The notes: generated by a model not told the origin, from the sequence alone. Shown: positions 36,022 to 44,514, numbered from the stretch's first letter. The stretch is 64,000 nucleotides of DNA from Tropicimonas sediminicola (GCF_900188335.1 NZ_FZOY01000011.1:1-64000); one strand, 5' to 3'. Numbers and translations are program-made.

Positions 36022-36315
36022 ATGATCATTGGCGTCACGCTGCTTTCAACAATTGCCGGATTGATTGCGGCTGTCGTCGTGGGATTTGGTGGCTCAGGCT
36101 GGATTGCCATCGTGATGAGCTATTTCATCACCGCTTGGATATGTGCAATCTCGCTTGTCGCGCTGGCCGTGGTCCGGGATCTGCTGTCCGGAAATGGTCC
36201 GACCTCGCCGGGCAGCGCTCGCTCCGAAGAAACGCCCTTTTGCCTCGAGCCCACGCTGCAGGAGATGGAGCGACACAACGCTTCCACTCAAAGCGCACGC
36301 GCTCTCCACGCCTAA
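36022..36315 (+). CDS. small two-helix membrane protein B
   Basis: The protein is 97 residues with the same two-helix layout as the gene at 35529, plus a longer polar C-terminal tail of about 45 residues. GGAG eight bases upstream supports ATG 36022 over 35974. The pair looks like an old tandem duplication in which the tail diverged. No partner is known; the neighbourhood of RTX and exported proteins suggests an envelope role, which is inference. Confidence 0.65.
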   Translation: MIIGVTLLSTIAGLIAAVVVGFGGSGWIAIVMSYFITAWICAISLVALAVVRDLLSGNGPTSPGSARSEETPFCLEPTLQEMERHNASTQSARALHA

Positions 36316-36351
36316 AGCACTTATTAACCATCCTGGCGGAGGGTCGGGGGC

Positions 36352-37080
36352 ATGCGCCCCGTGATGCATCTCCTGCTTTTCCTCCTCGCCATGATGACGG
36401 CGCTCCCTGCCGCTGCGGGCGGTGCCTGGCCACGGGGCAAGGGCAACGTCTTTGCTTCGATATCCTGGACAACGTTCGGCGACGTGGAAGGGTATCTCGC
36501 GCAGGTCTCGCATCCGATCGTGGAGGGACGCCGCGTCGAGCTGGAAAACGAGCTCGGCCTATACGCGGAGATCGGACTGAGCGAACGCCTCACTTTCGGC
36601 CTTGATCGGCACACTCGCCCCGAGAGCGACATAAATGCGGCGATCTGGTTTCTGCGCGGCAGCCTCGGCGATCTTTCCTGGCGCAATCGCTACGCCGTCG
36701 AGATCGGGCTTGGCCCCGTTCAGGACTGGCGCGGGCTCGAAGACACCATGATGCGCACCGGCTTTGCCTGGGGGCGGGGTTTCGAGACACGATGGGCAGA
36801 CGGCTGGGTCGATGTGGACGCCAAGGCCGGCTGGCAGATGGAGGCCGAAGAGGGCCACTGGAAACTGGACACGACGGTCGGGTTCAAACCCGGCGAACGG
36901 AACCTCGTCTACCTGCAGATGCAATCCGGCGGGATCGAGAGCGCCCCCGCCTATCTCCGGGCCGTGCCGACCTATGTCCGCCGCCTCGGTCATGGCCTGA
37001 GCGTCGAATCCGCACTGCAACTCGGCCTCCACAACGACGACGCACAGGGCGTGAAGCTCGGCACCTGGTTCGAATTCTGA
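36352..37080 (+). CDS. exported beta-rich protein, possible outer-membrane barrel
   Basis: The protein is 242 residues with a signal peptide of about 22 residues ending Ala-Ala-Ala-Gly. The mature part shows alternating hydrophobic and polar residues with many aromatic girdle residues, no cysteines and a terminal Phe (Trp-Phe-Glu-Phe), all typical of an outer-membrane beta-barrel. No family is recognised. ATG 36352 has GGAGG about ten bases upstream; ATG 36364 would also give a signal peptide. It lies 36 bp after membrane protein B. Confidence 0.72.
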   Translation: MRPVMHLLLFLLAMMTALPAAAGGAWPRGKGNVFASISWTTFGDVEGYLAQVSHPIVEGRRVELENELGLYAEIGLSERLTFGLDRHTRPESDINAAIWFLRGSLGDLSWRNRYAVEIGLGPVQDWRGLEDTMMRTGFAWGRGFETRWADGWVDVDAKAGWQMEAEEGHWKLDTTVGFKPGERNLVYLQMQSGGIESAPAYLRAVPTYVRRLGHGLSVESALQLGLHNDDAQGVKLGTWFEF

Positions 37081-37167
37081 GCCGCGATAGTTGAAAAACT
37101 GCGGTCCCATTCCGGCACCTGGGCTGTTAGGGTCCACTTCGCAGAGCAGCGCGAAGAGGAAAAAAGC

Positions 37168-38214
37168 ATGACAACCTACGCGATACAGGGCTTTCGTTAC
37201 AACAACGACACCGGAAGCGTCGGCAAGGCCGAACTCGAGTTCGTTCTGCCGGACTACGCGAATTCGTTCCGCTATGAGCAGGACGGGTATTTCTTCATCT
37301 ATGCGCTCGCGGATCTCGAATTCGGACCGCGCGCAAACCCACTGGACACGCCCTACCAGACCAACGTGGACGGGAGCGTCGAACTGGGAGCCGAGGGCAC
37401 CCGCGAAGTCGTCTTCACCGTCGCCAAGGGCAAGCATGAAGGCAAGGTCTTCTACGGATATGTCGACAGCATCCTCAGGGAGTGGAGCCTTTTCCAGGTT
37501 TCGGGCAAGGCCGTTAAGCTGGACACCCGCGCGGATGCGCGGCAGCTCTATTCCGAGTTGGGGGCCGGCGATCCGAGCTATCTGGATTTCAGCAGCTATC
37601 CCAAGGCTTTCGCCCCTGGCAAGACCATCTCTCTGTCGTCCCTTCCCCTCGTCGACATCACTGAGGACGACGTTTTCAGAACCGATCAAAGTGGCATGAC
37701 CGATCCGGAGATCTACGCCGGCAAGGGGCATGATCGGCTGATCGGAGCCAACCGGAGCGAGGACAGTTTCCATGGCGGCAATGGCCGGGACCTGCTGAAC
37801 GGCGCTGGCGGCAAGGACATGCTGTGGGGCGGCGGCGCCAACGACACGCTCCGCGGAGGCGGTGGCGCCGACAAGCTGTTCGGCGGCGACGGCAAGGACA
37901 CGCTGTCCGGCGGCACGGGAAACGACCGGATTGTGGGCGGGGCCGGCGACGACAGTCTCGGCGGCGGCAAGGGAACCGACCGCTTCGTCTTTCACAAGGG
38001 CGACGGCGACGACACGATCCGCGATTTCCGCGACGATGTGGATGTGCTCGTGCTGGAGAACCTCTGGAAGGACGACCTCACACGGGCGCAGGTCGTCAAG
38101 CGTTTCGGAGAAGAGCAGAATGGCGACGCTCTGTTCGTTTTCGGCGACAAGGGCTCGGTTCTGATCAAGGACATCTCTCTGGACGAGATCCAGAATGATC
38201 TGGCGATCGGCTGA
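37168..38214 (+). CDS. small RTX (hemolysin-type Ca-binding) protein 2
   Basis: The protein is 348 residues. The N-terminal 175 residues are beta-rich and unlike those of the other two RTX proteins. About nine RTX nonapeptides run from about 185 to 270. The C-terminal 75 residues carry the shared module with DTIRDF near its start and end Gln-Asn-Asp-Leu-Ala-Ile-Gly. AAGAGGAAA precedes the ATG. Its 3' end overlaps the DUF218 gene by 20 bp. Secretion by a type I system encoded elsewhere is likely. Confidence 0.85.
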   Translation: MTTYAIQGFRYNNDTGSVGKAELEFVLPDYANSFRYEQDGYFFIYALADLEFGPRANPLDTPYQTNVDGSVELGAEGTREVVFTVAKGKHEGKVFYGYVDSILREWSLFQVSGKAVKLDTRADARQLYSELGAGDPSYLDFSSYPKAFAPGKTISLSSLPLVDITEDDVFRTDQSGMTDPEIYAGKGHDRLIGANRSEDSFHGGNGRDLLNGAGGKDMLWGGGANDTLRGGGGADKLFGGDGKDTLSGGTGNDRIVGGAGDDSLGGGKGTDRFVFHKGDGDDTIRDFRDDVDVLVLENLWKDDLTRAQVVKRFGEEQNGDALFVFGDKGSVLIKDISLDEIQNDLAIG

Positions 38215-38725
38215 GCCATCCTCATCGCCGCGCGCTACCGAAGCGCGCGTGGCGGCGCTGGTTCTGGGAGCGGCGGTCTGGCCAGGCGGACGTCCCTCTC
38301 CCACGCTCGACCGACGGGCGCGCAAGGGGGCCGAACTCTGGCGCGACGGGCATGTCCACGTCGTCATCGGCTGCGGCGGGGTTGGAGCTCTTCCGCCAAG
38401 CGAGGCCGAGGTGATCCGGCGCATCTGCGCGTCCGAGGGGGTGCCGGAGCCGGCCCTGCGGTGCGAGCCGGTCTCGACAAGCACCTACCAGAACATCGCC
38501 TTTGCATTGCCGCTCCTGCACGCGGAAGGGATCGCCCGCGTCGTGATTGTCACGGACGCCTACCACGCACCGCGCGCCGCGCTCGTGGCGCGACGGCTCG
38601 GGCTCGCATACACCACCGCAGCGCCCGCGCCCGAAGGCACGCCCGGTTGGAAGCGCCTTCGGTCGGCACTGAGGGAGGTGCCGGCCTTCCTCTACTACCT
38701 GATCAGGCCCGGCGGCCCCGGCTGA
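38195..38725 (+). CDS. YdcF/DUF218-like protein
   Basis: The protein is 176 residues with the DUF218 core: an early Val-Leu-Gly-Ala-Ala-Val strand, a Ser-Thr-Ser-Thr-Tyr-Gln-Asn helix start near 92, and a Val-Ile-Val-Thr-Asp-Ala-Tyr-His strand near 120. Relatives include YdcF (binds S-adenosylmethionine) and SanA/ElyC envelope proteins. It lacks an N-terminal membrane helix. ATG 38195 overlaps the RTX gene by 20 bp; a GTG at 38249 is a plausible later start. It ends one base before the convergent usp gene. Confidence 0.75.
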   Translation: MIWRSAEPSSSPRATEARVAALVLGAAVWPGGRPSPTLDRRARKGAELWRDGHVHVVIGCGGVGALPPSEAEVIRRICASEGVPEPALRCEPVSTSTYQNIAFALPLLHAEGIARVVIVTDAYHAPRAALVARRLGLAYTTAAPAPEGTPGWKRLRSALREVPAFLYYLIRPGGPG

Positions 38726-39133
38726 TCAACGGACCACCATGACCGCGCAATGCGCATGCCGCACGACATGCGCCGCGGTGCTGCCGAGCACGTAATCCTG
38801 CAATCCGGGGCGATGGCTTTGGATCACGATGCAATCGGCCTTCATCCGGCTCGCCTGGTCCAGAATGCTGCGCCCCGCGTGCCCTTCCAGCAAAAGGGCA
38901 TTGCCGTTGGGCAGGTCCTCTCCAAGCCGGCTCAGTTCGGCATGGAGGCCATCGCGCGTGGCGCGCATCAGGTCTTCCGGGATGTAGTGGATCGCATAGG
39001 CCGGCACGTGTTCGATCACGTGCAGGAGCGTCACAGTCGCATCCTTGGCGGCCAGCGTCTTTGCCACGCTCAGAGCAGCGTTCGGTTTGCTGTCGCCGTC
39101 GAACGCAATCGGCACGAGGATGTTGTGGTACAT
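38726..39133 (-). CDS. universal stress protein, copy 1
   Basis: The protein is 135 residues, a single UspA domain with the N-terminal ILVPIAFDG strand-loop and the C-terminal ATP-loop region ending LGSTAAHVVRHA. The Gly-x2-Gly spacing in that loop is modified to Arg-Pro-Gly. It is roughly half identical to the second usp gene at 41344. An Fnr-like box lies 56 bp upstream. In related bacteria such usp genes respond to oxygen limitation. ATG 39133 is preferred to the adjacent ATG 39136. Confidence 0.9.
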   Translation of the reverse strand: MYHNILVPIAFDGDSKPNAALSVAKTLAAKDATVTLLHVIEHVPAYAIHYIPEDLMRATRDGLHAELSRLGEDLPNGNALLLEGHAGRSILDQASRMKADCIVIQSHRPGLQDYVLGSTAAHVVRHAHCAVMVVR

Positions 39134-39189
39134 CATTCCCCTCCCGCAACTTGCTCGAGCCATCCTCCTGCGGACGGGGCAGCAGCGCA

Positions 39190-39203
39190 TTGATCCAGGT
39201 CAG
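39190..39203 (-). promoter_or_regulatory. Fnr/Crp-family box upstream of usp copy 1
   Basis: The + strand reads TTGATCCAGGTCAG, matching the Fnr-type consensus TTGAT-N4-ATCAA at 8 of 10 informative positions. It ends 56 bp before the usp start codon. The second usp gene has nearly the same site at nearly the same distance, which supports function. Confidence 0.7.
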
Positions 39204-39260
39204 CCCGGGCCGGTTTTGGACAAAGAACGGATGAACGCCGCTGGAGACGCGGGGCGCCGC

Positions 39261-40025
39261 CTAGATATGCCGGATGAACGGCGAATGGGACGGTGCTTCG
39301 GGCAGAAGCCGCCCCTCGGAATCGAAATCGGCATCCCTGTTGAAGGGCCAGAGCGGGCGCGTCTCAAGGCCGGCGACAAGGCCCTCCTGTGCGGCGAGCG
39401 TCTCGGAAAGCCGCTGCTCCAGCGCCCGACGCTGCGGCGGTTCGTGGTAGCCGTGCACGGAGTGGACCGCGACCGGTTCGTAGACCTCAAAGCCGCAATA
39501 CCGCAAAGTCTGCGCCAGCGGCCAGAGCAGAAGGCGCAGATCGCCCTCGCGCCCGTCGGGTCCGCATTCGGCGGCGCTGCACCCGGTCGAGACGCAGATC
39601 AACGCCCGCTTCCCGCGACAGACGCCGCGATCGAACCGCGCGTCCTCGGCATGCAGGGCCCCGTGCACCAACGCGCGATCCATCCAGCCCTTGAGGATGG
39701 CGGGAGGACTGAACCACCAGATCGGGAAATGCAGGATCAACAGGCCGGCCCGCCGGATTCGCGCCACCTGCTCGGCAAGATCGGCAGGCAGGGCGTCGCG
39801 GGCAACCGCACGCTGCTGAACCTTCAGCGGGTCGAAATGGCCTTCGGCGATGTCGGCATTGGCATAGAGCGCCGCGCGTTCCGCGGGATCGAACCCGAGC
39901 GCGTAGAGGTCGGAATGTTCGGCCACACCACCAAGCGCGCGCACCGCGGCGACAGAGGCGCGCGCCCAGGCCGCGGTGAAGGAATGCGGCTCCGGGTGGG
40001 CCGAGACAACATGAGCATCGGGCAC
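39261..40025 (-). CDS. NAD(P)H-dependent flavin oxidoreductase (NQO1/KefF-like)
   Basis: The protein is 254 residues with a flavodoxin-like fold: the SAHPEPHSF loop at 8-16 for the FMN/FAD phosphate, an FPIWWFSPPAILKGW segment near 100-114, and a second STGCSA loop near 147. This matches the MdaB/KefF/NQO1 family of quinone reductases. The start is a GTG at 40025, 10 bp after the monooxygenase-like gene in the same operon. A role in quinone or oxidative-stress handling is likely. Confidence 0.88.
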   Translation of the reverse strand: MPDAHVVSAHPEPHSFTAAWARASVAAVRALGGVAEHSDLYALGFDPAERAALYANADIAEGHFDPLKVQQRAVARDALPADLAEQVARIRRAGLLILHFPIWWFSPPAILKGWMDRALVHGALHAEDARFDRGVCRGKRALICVSTGCSAAECGPDGREGDLRLLLWPLAQTLRYCGFEVYEPVAVHSVHGYHEPPQRRALEQRLSETLAAQEGLVAGLETRPLWPFNRDADFDSEGRLLPEAPSHSPFIRHI

Positions 40026-40035
40026 GGCGCTGCGC

Positions 40036-40356
40036 TCAGCCGTAGCTCGCGACCACGTCGTACATCACGGGTTCGAAGCTGCGGCACAGCTCGTGCAACC
40101 GGCGGCTCCGGGCGCGCATCTCCTCGCTGCGCAGCATCGCCTGGAAATCCTCCCGCCGTTCCCATTGCGAGTAGTTGGCGATCCGGGTCTGGGCATCGTT
40201 CACATGCACGCCCGCGCCGATGAAGCCGGGCTGATGCGAGATGAAGTTTTCGTAGGCGTCCTCGAGTTCGTCGAGCAGGTCCTGGCAGGTGCCGGGCGTC
40301 ATCTCGAAAGTGGTGATGACGGTCTGGCCCGTGTTGGCTTTGGAAATCGTGGGCAT
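40036..40356 (-). CDS. antibiotic biosynthesis monooxygenase (ABM) domain protein
   Basis: The protein is 106 residues, a single ABM ferredoxin-like domain with the Gln-Pro-Gly-Phe-Ile-Gly-Ala-Gly-Val-His strand and Asn-Tyr-Ser-Gln-Trp-Glu motif. Such proteins are cofactor-free monooxygenases or heme/quinone-related enzymes; most are uncharacterised. ATG 40356 has AGGAG seven bases upstream, so the longer frame to 40389 is rejected. It is upstream of and probably co-transcribed with the flavin oxidoreductase gene. Confidence 0.85.
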   Translation of the reverse strand: MPTISKANTGQTVITTFEMTPGTCQDLLDELEDAYENFISHQPGFIGAGVHVNDAQTRIANYSQWERREDFQAMLRSEEMRARSRRLHELCRSFEPVMYDVVASYG

Positions 40357-40434
40357 TTCACTCTCCTGACGGTATGGCGAGCCTACCACGCAATACCGCC
40401 CGAGACAGGAGAAACTGGCGGTCGCGCCCTCCGG

Positions 40435-41280
40435 TCAAAGGTTCGGCTCGCCTTTCAGGCCCAGAAGCTTGCGCGTCGCCGTCCAGTAGCCGGGAAGCCG
40501 CGGCGGCACGGCAAGATGTTCGCGGACCTCCTGCGCATGACGCGGCATGCGCCGCTCCGCGAAGTCGCATCCCCAGTCGAGGAAGTCCGGCGCCTCGACC
40601 GGCCGCAACCGGCAGGCGCTGCCGACCAGCCCGATCAGGGTGCCGGCGGGTGAATACCATTCGTCCTGGATCGCCGTGACACGCTTGCGCAAGAGCGGCC
40701 CGACGGCGCGCATCAGGGGCGAGCCGGAGAAGGTGATCAGCAGCTGCCCCATCTCGTCGCGGTCGTAGCCGATGAGCGGCGGGAAGGTGTCGAAGAAGAT
40801 CGCCCGGCCATCGATCACCGCGAGATTGCGGATCGACGGGTGGAAGCCGATCCGCTCGGTCCGCCCCTCCACCGCCGCCCAGAAATCGGCGATCAGCTCA
40901 CCGGCGGCCTGCATCAGTGCTAGCGCCTCCGCCGGGGTGCCGGAAATCATCTGGCGGCGCATCATGCTGGCGTCCGACAACCCCTCCTGAACGATCACCG
41001 GCACCCGGCGTCCACGCGTCTCGACCAGGTGGAATTCGGTCTGCGGAACAGCGACCCCGCATTTGAGCAAAAGGCAGAGGTAGGCGTCATGGGCGTCGGC
41101 CAGACGGTCGAGTTCGGCCGACGTCGCATGGGACGGGTAGCGCTTGATGACCTTGCCGGCGAATGGCCCACCTGACGGACGGAACGGCGCACAGAAGTAG
41201 CCAAGCCGGGAAATCGGCTCGCCCTGCTCCGTCCTTCCGGCTTCGAGCAGGTCACGGAGTTCGGTTTCAGTCTGCGCCAT
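40435..41280 (-). CDS. conserved hypothetical protein, possibly DUF6206
   Basis: The protein is 281 residues, soluble, with no signal peptide. A Phe-His-Pro-Ser-Ile-Arg-Asn-Leu-Ala-Val segment near residue 145 followed by Phe-Phe-Asp-Thr-Phe-Pro-Pro near 160 resembles the catalytic loop and Asp-Phe-Gly-like region of kinase-fold proteins, with a Lys near 44. It may belong to the group called DUF6206, which I recall only loosely. It lies between the ABM gene and usp copy 2 on the same strand. Kinase-like function is a guess. Confidence 0.6.
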   Translation of the reverse strand: MAQTETELRDLLEAGRTEQGEPISRLGYFCAPFRPSGGPFAGKVIKRYPSHATSAELDRLADAHDAYLCLLLKCGVAVPQTEFHLVETRGRRVPVIVQEGLSDASMMRRQMISGTPAEALALMQAAGELIADFWAAVEGRTERIGFHPSIRNLAVIDGRAIFFDTFPPLIGYDRDEMGQLLITFSGSPLMRAVGPLLRKRVTAIQDEWYSPAGTLIGLVGSACRLRPVEAPDFLDWGCDFAERRMPRHAQEVREHLAVPPRLPGYWTATRKLLGLKGEPNL

Positions 41281-41343
41281 TCCTCTCCCGCGGTTCAGGC
41301 CACGCCCGGCATACCCCGCCCGGTGGAGCCGACATGTACCATG

Positions 41344-41751
41344 TCAGCGGACCACATGCACCGCACATTTGGCATGACGCACCACGCGGGCCGCGGTCGA
41401 ACCGAGGAAGTAATCCTGCATCCCCGGCCGGTGGCTGGCAATGACGATGCAATCGGTGCCGGCTTCCTCGGCATAGTCGAGGATGGTGCGGGCCGAATGC
41501 CCCTCGACCACGACCACATCGGCGTTCTTCACCGATTCCGACAGCGCGGACAGGCCGCTCGTGATATCCGCACGCGCCTTTTCAAGGTGATCGGCCGGCA
41601 GGTATTCGGTCGCATATTGCGGCAGATGCTCCATCACGTGCAGCAGCGTGATCTTGCCGCCCTCGGCGCGGATGGCCTGGGCGATCTCCATCGCCGCGCG
41701 CGCGTTGCGGTCTGCTTCGAAGGAAACGGGGACAAGAACATTGTCATACAT
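41344..41751 (-). CDS. universal stress protein, copy 2
   Basis: The protein is 135 residues, a single UspA domain, collinear with copy 1 and of exactly the same length. VLVPVSF opens the fold and LGSTAARVVRHA closes it. AGGAG precedes ATG 41751. An Fnr-like box lies 53 bp upstream. The gene is divergent from the HugZ-like gene at 41985, which could share the regulator. Duplication of usp within three kilobases with matching promoters points to one regulon. Confidence 0.92.
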   Translation of the reverse strand: MYDNVLVPVSFEADRNARAAMEIAQAIRAEGGKITLLHVMEHLPQYATEYLPADHLEKARADITSGLSALSESVKNADVVVVEGHSARTILDYAEEAGTDCIVIASHRPGMQDYFLGSTAARVVRHAKCAVHVVR

Positions 41752-41804
41752 GGTGCTGTTTCTCCTTGGTGCCGGCAGGCTAGCCGAAGCGGTTTGGCGA
41801 GGCT

Positions 41805-41818
41805 TTGATTCAGGTCAC
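41805..41818 (-). promoter_or_regulatory. Fnr/Crp-family box upstream of usp copy 2
   Basis: The + strand reads TTGATTCAGGTCAC, 8 of 10 informative bases matching TTGAT-N4-ATCAA and 12 of 14 bases identical to the site before usp copy 1. It ends 53 bp before the usp start. It also lies 166 bp before the divergent gene at 41985. Confidence 0.7.
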
Positions 41819-41984
41819 GATCCGGGCCGGAAAAGAACGCGTCGCCATGGAGACGCCCTTCCGCCGACACTCGGGTTTCGGGCGCGTGCAAGCGCCGGGC
41901 ATCGGTTCGCCTATCCGCTCTCCTCCTTGAATCCTCCCGAGCCGGCGTTACCCTGCGCTCGACGGCGCAAAGACGCAAGATACC

Positions 41985-42494
41985 ATGATATCGAAAAAAA
42001 TGATCGATCCGATCCGACCGACCGATGACGAAGCCCGCGCACTGGCCCGCGAACTGCTGACTGGCGCGCGTCACGCGGCGCTCGGCGTGCTGGAGCCGGG
42101 GACAGGCGCCCCGATGGTGACGCGGATCGCGATCGGCACGGATGCTTCCGGCCGGCCCGCCACGTTGATTTCGTCGCTGTCCCAGCATACCGCCGCGCTG
42201 CAGGCAAACCCCGACTGCTCTGTGCTGATAGGCGAGCCGGGCGACAAGGGCGATCCGCTCACCCATCCACGGCTCACCTTGCAATGCCGGGCCCGACTGG
42301 TCGCGCGAGGCGCCCCCGAACACGCCGAGTTGCGCGATCGCTGGCTGGAACAGCACCCGAAGGCGAAGCTCTACATCGACTTCGGCGATTTCGGTTTCGC
42401 GATACTGGAGGCCTCGCGAGGCTTCCTGAACGGCGGCTTTGGCAAGGCCTATCTCCTTGCGCCCCGAGACCTCGGGATGCCGGCAAAGGGGTGA
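41985..42494 (+). CDS. pyridoxamine-5'-phosphate-oxidase-fold (HugZ-like) protein
   Basis: The protein is 169 residues with a split-barrel FMN-binding fold: an N-terminal helix region, Leu-Ile-Ser-Ser-Leu-Ser-Gln-His after the second strand, and the Ser-x-Leu-Ile-Gly-Glu-Pro-Gly-Asp-Lys-Gly-Asp-Pro-Leu-Thr-His-Pro-Arg region typical of HugZ-type proteins. Relatives bind heme or FMN and may act in heme use. ATG 41985 is used; ATG 42000 is an alternative. It is divergent from usp copy 2. Confidence 0.87.
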   Translation: MISKKMIDPIRPTDDEARALARELLTGARHAALGVLEPGTGAPMVTRIAIGTDASGRPATLISSLSQHTAALQANPDCSVLIGEPGDKGDPLTHPRLTLQCRARLVARGAPEHAELRDRWLEQHPKAKLYIDFGDFGFAILEASRGFLNGGFGKAYLLAPRDLGMPAKG

Positions 42495-42504
42495 GCGGCG
42501 CGGC

Positions 42505-43068
42505 CTATTTCTGCGCCACCGCCGCCAGCCGCCCCCGCGTCATCAGAAGCTCCAGCCGCGACGGGCTGCCCTTGGACGGATAGACGCTCAAAAACGCGGC
42601 ACTCCGCTCCAGTCGGCGTATCTCCCGCTCGGAGCAGGCGGACTTCGATGAGCCGCAGGTGCGCGCCCGCAGCTGCGCATAAGCGGCATCGGTCGCATCG
42701 CCCTTCGGCTTCAATCCCACCGGGCCGTAATGCACCGCCTCATAGAGCGCGACCGACCCGAACATCGCAACCGCTGCCGTGATCCGCCGCGGGCATCCAT
42801 CGCTGAACCCGGTAAGGTAGAAATCGCGCGGTGCCGTGCTGCCGGGCCGCGTGTCATAGAGCTTCCACTTGCCCGGACCCTTTTCGACCGGGCTGCCGAG
42901 CGCCTTGCCGCGTACGCCGCAGGCCTGCGCCAGCGGCCCCTGCTCGATGGTCGTCGGCGCCTTGGTCGAAGCGCGCGGTTGTCCTTGCTGCTCCGCCGAA
43001 GCGGAGAAGGCGGCCAGCGTCACACATAGCACGGCACAGACCCGCGCGGCGGCGTGGGAAATGGGCAT
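42505..43068 (-). CDS. exported hypothetical protein with four cysteines
   Basis: The protein is 187 residues with a signal peptide of about 25 residues ending Ser-Ala-Ser-Ala. The mature part has four cysteines in two pairs (near 50 and 91, and near 137 and 143) that could form periplasmic disulfides. I do not recognise a family, though similar proteins occur in Rhodobacterales. The reading frame runs far upstream antisense to the next gene, but ATG 43068 with GAGG seven bases upstream gives the signal peptide. Confidence 0.72.
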   Translation of the reverse strand: MPISHAAARVCAVLCVTLAAFSASAEQQGQPRASTKAPTTIEQGPLAQACGVRGKALGSPVEKGPGKWKLYDTRPGSTAPRDFYLTGFSDGCPRRITAAVAMFGSVALYEAVHYGPVGLKPKGDATDAAYAQLRARTCGSSKSACSEREIRRLERSAAFLSVYPSKGSPSRLELLMTRGRLAAVAQK

Positions 43069-43305
43069 CGTCAAACCTCGTGTGAAAAACGAGTCCGGGC
43101 TAGCCGAACCTTCCGCGTGGCGCAACCGCAACAGTCCCCGAGATGCCCGGACGGCACGAATCCGCCGAAAATTCATGCACCCGCGGAGGTTGACATCGCG
43201 GCGCGCCTGTCGCTGCATCGGGGCACCTGGGGCCATAAAGGCTGTTGCAACGCGAAACCGCGCTGAGGCCGCAGGAGACGTAACGCAATAGCCCGACAGG
43301 ATACC

Positions 43306-44514
43306 ATGACAGACCGAAAGAACTCCCGCGGACCGATGACCCTTGCCATCCACGCAGGCGAAGGGCCCGACCCGAGCACCGGTGCCTCCGCGCCGCCGCT
43401 GCACATGTCCTCTACCTTCGTGACCGACCAGGTCGCAGGCTTCTCCGCCCATGACCTCGAGGATGCCAGCGGCTACCTCTACACCCGCTGGGGCAACCCC
43501 ACCGTCGACATGCTGGAACGCAAGATCGCCGCTCTGGAAGGCACCGACGCCTGCCTTTGCACCGCCTCCGGCATGGCCGCGGCCTCGGCGATCTTCCTCA
43601 CCTTCCTCTCCTCCGGCGATCACGTGGTCGTCTCGGACGTCTCCTACGCCGGCGTTGCCGAGCTCGCCCGGGATACCCTGCCCCGGCTGGGCATCGAGGT
43701 AAGCCTCGTCGACATGTCCGACATCGAGGCCGTGGCCGCCGCGTTGCGCGACAACACCCGGCTGGTGCATTGCGAAACCCCGGTCAACCCGATCGGCCGG
43801 CTGACCGACCTCTCGGCGGTGACCAGGCTCGCCCATGACGCCGGCGCGCTGGTCTCCTGCGACGCCACCTTCGCCTCGCCGCTGGGCCAGGAGAGCGCCG
43901 GTCTCGGCGTCGACCTGGTGATGCACTCGATCACCAAGTACATCGGCGGGCACGGCGACGCGGTGGGCGGCGCCGTCGCGGGCTCTGCCGAGTTGATCGG
44001 CCGGATGCGGCTGGAGGCCAGCATCCACCACGGCGGCATCCTGTCGCCCTTCAACGCCTGGCTCATCGCCCGCGGCATGGCCACCCTGCCCCTGCGCATG
44101 AAGGCCCACGAGGCCGGCGCGCTCGAGCTGGCCAACTGGCTCGAAAGCCGCGACAGCGTCACCCGGGTCATCCATCCCGGCCTTGCCTCGCACCCGCAGC
44201 GCGCTTTGGCCGAACGGCAGATGACCAATACCGCCGGCATGATCTCCTTCCAGGTCGGTGACGCCGCCAAGGGCCAGGCGCTGGCACAGCAGATGATCGA
44301 CCGGCTGGAGGTGATCCACTACGCCGTCTCGCTCGGACACCACCGCAGCCTGATCTTCTGGATGGAAACCGCCCCGCTGATGGAAACCTCGTTCCGCCTG
44401 CAGGGCCGCCAGCTCGAGAGCTACCGCGCCTTTGCCGGCGACGGGGTCTTCCGGCTCTCGGTCGGGCTCGAAGACCCGGCGGACCTGATCGCGGATCTCG
44501 CGCAGGTGCTTTGA
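43306..44514 (+). CDS. Cys/Met metabolism PLP-dependent trans-sulfuration enzyme
   Basis: The protein is 402 residues, the standard length of the gamma-family (cystathionine gamma-synthase/lyase, methionine gamma-lyase, O-acetylhomoserine sulfhydrylase). Tyr-Thr-Arg-x-Gly-Asn-Pro-Thr near 63, the Asp-Ala-Thr-Phe-Ala-Ser strand, and Lys211 in HSITKY for the PLP Schiff base are all present. The Ser-Leu-Gly segment near the C-terminus is typical. Which reaction it carries out cannot be decided; the 'GYLYTRWGNP' form is common in methionine gamma-lyase-like proteins. The 237-bp leader may be regulatory. Confidence 0.92.
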   Translation: MTDRKNSRGPMTLAIHAGEGPDPSTGASAPPLHMSSTFVTDQVAGFSAHDLEDASGYLYTRWGNPTVDMLERKIAALEGTDACLCTASGMAAASAIFLTFLSSGDHVVVSDVSYAGVAELARDTLPRLGIEVSLVDMSDIEAVAAALRDNTRLVHCETPVNPIGRLTDLSAVTRLAHDAGALVSCDATFASPLGQESAGLGVDLVMHSITKYIGGHGDAVGGAVAGSAELIGRMRLEASIHHGGILSPFNAWLIARGMATLPLRMKAHEAGALELANWLESRDSVTRVIHPGLASHPQRALAERQMTNTAGMISFQVGDAAKGQALAQQMIDRLEVIHYAVSLGHHRSLIFWMETAPLMETSFRLQGRQLESYRAFAGDGVFRLSVGLEDPADLIADLAQVL

